Source: an uncultured Hungatella sp.
GTDB lineage: Bacteria > Bacillota > Clostridia > Lachnospirales > Lachnospiraceae
Assembly (NCBI GenBank): GCA_910579515.1
Contig: CAJTUV010000009.1
Coordinates: forward strand, 1 to 64,000
Direction of reading: 5' to 3'
Length of the DNA stretch: 64,000 nt
Under the pieces are notes generated by a model, which worked only from the letters and a program-made list of their open reading frames with translations, made no database searches and had not been told where the DNA came from. Made by a program: the position numbers and the translations under genes. This document shows positions 61,046 through 64,000 of the stretch, in pieces. The first letter of the stretch is position 1. The number at the start of each line of letters is the position of its first letter.

Positions 61046-62065
61046 ATGGCAAGGATTTATTATCAGGAAGATTGTAACTTATCGATGCTGGAGGGAAAGA
61101 CCATTGCGGTTATCGGCTATGGCAGCCAGGGACATGCCCATGCTTTAAATGCAAAGGAGTCCGGCTGCAATGTGATTATCGGACTTTATGAGGGAAGCAA
61201 GTCCTGGGAAAAGGCCAAGGCGCAGGGATTTGAGGTATATACCGCCGCAGAGGCCGCCAAAAAGGCTGATATAATCATGATTCTGATTAATGACGAGCTT
61301 CAGGCGGACATGTATAAAAAAGATATTGAGCCAAATCTGGAGGCAGGCAATATGCTGATGTTTGCTCATGGATTTAATATTCATTTCGGCTGCATTAAAC
61401 CGCCAAAGGATGTGGACGTGACGATGATTGCGCCAAAAGGTCCTGGCCATACCGTTCGTTCTGAGTATCTGGAGGGAAAAGGCGTTCCCTGTCTGGTTGC
61501 AGTGGAGCAGGATGCAACCGGCAAGGCGTTGGACCTTGCCCTGGCTTACGCCCTGGCGATTGGCGGCGCAAGAGCAGGCGTGTTAGAGACTACCTTCCGC
61601 ACTGAGACCGAGACAGACCTTTTTGGCGAGCAGGCAGTTTTATGCGGCGGCGTGTGCGCTCTTATGCAGGCGGGCTTTGAGACTTTGGTAGAAGCTGGAT
61701 ATGACCCAAGAAACGCATATTTTGAGTGTATTCATGAGATGAAGCTCATAGTTGATTTGATTTACCAGTCAGGCTTTGCAGGAATGAGATATTCCATCTC
61801 CAATACTGCAGAGTACGGCGACTATGTAACCGGACCGAAGCTGATTACAGAAGAGACGAAGAAGGCCATGAAGAAGATTCTTGCAGACATCCAGGACGGA
61901 ACTTTTGCAAAGGAATTCCTGCTTGATATGTCTCCAGCAGGGCGTCAGGTACATTTTAAGGCCATGAGAAAGAGAGCCGCCGAGCATCCGGCTGAAAAGA
62001 TTGGCGAGGAGATTCGGAAGCTGTACAGCTGGAATAATGAGAGCGATAAGCTGATTAATAATTAA
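61046..62065 (+). CDS. ilvC: Ketol-acid reductoisomerase
   Basis: A 339-residue class I KARI: Rossmann 'VIGYGSQGHAHALNAKESG' near 20-38, 'IAPKGPGHTVRSEY' near 132 and metal-binding 'DLFGEQAVLCGG'. It converts acetolactate to dihydroxyisovalerate. The specificity loop 'GLYEGSKSWEKA' has no long insert, as in NADP(H)/NAD(H) class I enzymes. TTTAGGAGG precedes the ATG. Cotranscribed with ilvN. Confidence 0.95.
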   Translation: MARIYYQEDCNLSMLEGKTIAVIGYGSQGHAHALNAKESGCNVIIGLYEGSKSWEKAKAQGFEVYTAAEAAKKADIIMILINDELQADMYKKDIEPNLEAGNMLMFAHGFNIHFGCIKPPKDVDVTMIAPKGPGHTVRSEYLEGKGVPCLVAVEQDATGKALDLALAYALAIGGARAGVLETTFRTETETDLFGEQAVLCGGVCALMQAGFETLVEAGYDPRNAYFECIHEMKLIVDLIYQSGFAGMRYSISNTAEYGDYVTGPKLITEETKKAMKKILADIQDGTFAKEFLLDMSPAGRQVHFKAMRKRAAEHPAEKIGEEIRKLYSWNNESDKLINN

Positions 62066-62159
62066 TGGGATATGTCAGAATGAGAGCGCATGTGGAAATT
62101 ACACTGCGCTCTTTTATTTGCTTAAATTCGTATCTTTGTGGTAGAATGTTTGTAATAGG

Positions 62160-62290
62160 CGGCTCATCTTTTTGCAGGAGAAAGCACCTGCAAGAAGCAT
62201 CGGATGTCCATCCGATGTGGAATTTGACAGGAATTTGGACTTACAAACAAGCTTGACGTCCCAAGTTCCGGTCAAATTCCACACCGTCTG
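62160..62290. repeat. Cluster of three adjacent hairpins (element C)
   Basis: TTGCAGG (62172-62178)/CCTGCAA (62187-62193); CATCGGATG (62198-62206)/CATCCGATG (62209-62217); and TGTGGAATTTGAC (62216-62228)/GTCAAATTCCACA (62271-62283) with further pairing inwards (GGAA-TTGG/CCAAGTTCC). They fill the gap between ilvC and the PHP gene. No protein is encoded. Confidence 0.78.
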
Positions 62291-62325
62291 AACGGTAACG
62301 AAAATTTTGAAAAGGGGAATCCTAT

Positions 62326-63111
62326 ATGAAGCGAGTGAATTACCACACCCACACCAGTTACTGCAGACACGCAAAGGGAACCGTGGCGGAGTATGCACAA
62401 GAGGCCAGAAAAAGTGGACTGGAGGTTCTTGGATTTTCTGACCATATTCCTTATCCGGGAAATCCTTTTGGGTATCGGATGGACAGGGAGGATTTGCAGG
62501 CGTATTGTCACGAGGTTTTGGCGGTGAAGGAACAGTATAAAGGGGAGATGACCGTTTACTGTGGATTTGAGTCAGAATACGACAGAGAGTGGATACATTG
62601 GTATGAGGAATTATATGAGACAGGACAATGTGAGTATCTTCTTCTGGGTCAGCACTGGTTTTGCGACGAGGAGGGAAGACGGTGGCAGACAGGAAACGTT
62701 CCTTCTACCACGCTGTATCCGGCCTACATAAGGCAGGTGCTGGAGGGAATGAAGACAGGGCTTTTTCAGGCTGTCGCCCATCCGGATTTGATTTTTATGA
62801 ATGTCCATGCCTGGGATGAGAATTGTGATCTGGCCTGTGATTTGTTGGTGGAAGGGTGTGCAAAAGAAGGGTATCTTTTGGAATACAACGCCAACGGTTA
62901 CCGCAGGGGAATCTGTGAGTTCGACGACGGGGAGCGTTTTCAGTATCCTCATAAAGGCTTGTGGGAAAAGGTTGCAAAGACCAGGATCCCCGTGGTGGTA
63001 GGCTCTGACTGTCACAGCCCGGGACTGATGTACGACGAATTTGTTAAAAAGGCTTACAGAGAGGCAAAAGATATGGGCCTGAATCTGGTGACGGATATTT
63101 TCAACCGATAA
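62326..63111 (+). CDS. PHP-domain phosphatase (histidinol-phosphatase-like)
   Basis: A 261-residue PHP protein: metal motifs 'NYHTHTSYCRHAKG' (5-18), 'GFSDHIPY' near 36, 'CGFESEYD', 'AHPDLI' and 'VVGSDCHSP' near 225. It resembles HisK-type histidinol phosphatases, but no his genes are near, so another phosphoester substrate is possible. ATG at 62326 behind AAAAGGGGAA. Confidence 0.87.
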   Translation: MKRVNYHTHTSYCRHAKGTVAEYAQEARKSGLEVLGFSDHIPYPGNPFGYRMDREDLQAYCHEVLAVKEQYKGEMTVYCGFESEYDREWIHWYEELYETGQCEYLLLGQHWFCDEEGRRWQTGNVPSTTLYPAYIRQVLEGMKTGLFQAVAHPDLIFMNVHAWDENCDLACDLLVEGCAKEGYLLEYNANGYRRGICEFDDGERFQYPHKGLWEKVAKTRIPVVVGSDCHSPGLMYDEFVKKAYREAKDMGLNLVTDIFNR

Positions 63112-63122
63112 AAGGGGAGCGT

Positions 63123-64000
63123 ATGAAACAATTTGAAAATTTCTGGGACAGAAAAAGTTTAAAATCAAAGCTTCTTTTGATTACCATTCCCACTTCCATC
63201 ATCTCCAGTATGTTAATGCTGATTTTTGGCTATTATATTTTCAGCAGGTATGAGGAGAAAATGTATCAAATTGCCAGGCAGAATCTTCGCCTTGTAGTGA
63301 CGAAAATGGAGAATGAGCTTATAGAGGCAGAAGAACTGGGGATGGATCTGATCACCAATGAGACGGTTCAAAAGGCGTTAAAAAGTGAGCAGACCAACAT
63401 TCGGACGAAACGAATCGCCATGGACTATATCCGCATGGCTCAACAGGTATATAAGGTGATGCAGAGCAGTCTGGCAAAAAACAGGGATGTGTTCTCGATT
63501 TCTATTTTTGTGGAGGATGAGTGGTATTATGTGGGAAATGCAAACCGCTCTTACGACGCCTCGCTTTTGGAACAGGTACAGTTTGATCCATTAAAAAATC
63601 AGAATGGGATGCTTTGGTGCGCGGCCAATTACCCCACAAGACGGCTTTATGGAATCCGCTCTATTAAAGATATATATCACGGCACCTTTCAAAATGAGGC
63701 GGTGCTGGTGATGGAGTTTGACCTGGAGGGGAGTATAAACAGCGCTTTGAAAAGAAGCCTGGATACCTCGTTTGCCCAAGAGTTTGCCATCTATAACGGG
63801 GAGGCGGTTATTTATTCAGATATCAGCTTAAATTCCGGTATGGAGTGGGAAAAGGATTTTGATCATAAGATTGTGGCTGTTGATAAGAAACGATACTTTG
63901 CAGCCTATCTCAATGAGTCGGACTTTGGCTGGAAATATGTGTTTTTAGTAGATTATAATGATTTGTTTGGGGCTATGCAGCTAATGAAGTACGCCTTCTT
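63123..64000 (+). CDS. YesM-like sensor histidine kinase, N-terminal part (cut by window end)
   Basis: The frame is open from ATG 63123 (AAGGGGAGC upstream, 11 bases after the PHP gene stop) to the window end, 292 codons. It starts with a basic segment, a membrane helix at about 20-41 ('ITIPTSIISSMLMLIFGYYIF') and a long extracytoplasmic sensor region (about 42-285), as in YesM-type kinases of carbohydrate-sensing two-component systems. The HAMP and kinase domains would lie beyond the edge. Confidence 0.8.
   Translation, partial: MKQFENFWDRKSLKSKLLLITIPTSIISSMLMLIFGYYIFSRYEEKMYQIARQNLRLVVTKMENELIEAEELGMDLITNETVQKALKSEQTNIRTKRIAMDYIRMAQQVYKVMQSSLAKNRDVFSISIFVEDEWYYVGNANRSYDASLLEQVQFDPLKNQNGMLWCAANYPTRRLYGIRSIKDIYHGTFQNEAVLVMEFDLEGSINSALKRSLDTSFAQEFAIYNGEAVIYSDISLNSGMEWEKDFDHKIVAVDKKRYFAAYLNESDFGWKYVFLVDYNDLFGAMQLMKYAF

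Noticed and set aside
1..64000. CRISPR arrays, rRNA genes or insertion sequences
   Set aside because: No regularly spaced repeats, rRNA-like stretches or transposase genes were seen.

Overview
The window looks like chromosome from an anaerobic, spore-forming gut Firmicute, most likely a Lachnospiraceae (Clostridium cluster XIVa) member. This is inferred from gene content: a GGGtGRT protein beside a NifU-like scaffold, a ClpS-ClpA pair, LytTR and YesM-like regulators, a SleB-type cell-wall hydrolase, an ECF riboflavin transporter under an FMN riboswitch, and purine-rich ribosome binding sites with frequent TTG/GTG starts. No marker gene fixes the species.

Layout. 1-560: tail of a large serine recombinase, the edge of a probable integrated element. 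560-3300: GGGtGRT/Fe-S scaffold pair, tRNA-Val, tRNA-Met and a small zinc-ribbon protein. 3300-9850 (minus): a catabolic operon for unsaturated uronic acids (GH88 hydrolase, GPH transporter with an early in-frame stop, KduD/DhuD-like dehydrogenase, RpiB-like DhuI-type isomerase) with two AraC regulators. 10000-25300 (plus): ClpS-ClpA, an FRG-domain protein, xylulokinase, a topoisomerase IV-type pair, purine nucleoside phosphorylase, aspartate-semialdehyde dehydrogenase, aldose epimerase, topoisomerase III and a beta-helix acyltransferase-like protein. 25400-33840: orphan LytTR regulator, RibU with FMN riboswitch, MetY, lipid kinase, IspF, CysS, Mini-RNase III, RlmB and lactate dehydrogenase. 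33900-42200: DUF4397 repeat protein, tRNA-Thr, altronate dehydratase with a CcpA-type cre site, a flavinylated lipoprotein reductase, a divergent LarC and an NSS transporter.

42290-45220 holds a bactofilin/NlpC-P60 pair (minus) and a SleB hydrolase (plus) around an AT-rich gap. 45260-46830 holds a cytoplasmic pectinesterase and two long imperfect palindromes in tandem. 46827-53643 is a cell-division and envelope run (HlyD-like, YlmE, SepF, AroB, LspA, RluD) ending in the two-subunit serine dehydratase. 53733-64000 holds a cytidylate-kinase-like protein, GlmS, an LCP ligase, Nudix, SEC-C protein, Tag, IlvN, IlvC, a PHP phosphatase and the start of a YesM-like sensor kinase cut by the window end.

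Much of the window is housekeeping. The accessory parts are saccharolytic: the uronate operon, altronate dehydratase, pectinesterase and xylulokinase fit growth on plant pectins or host glycosaminoglycans. The items most worth a second look are the stop codon in the uronate transporter, the GGGtGRT/scaffold pair, the FRG protein in the clp run, the degenerate LarC, the bactofilin/NlpC pair and the tandem palindromes near 46.3-46.7 kb. I did not find a clearly new multi-gene defence or mobile system.
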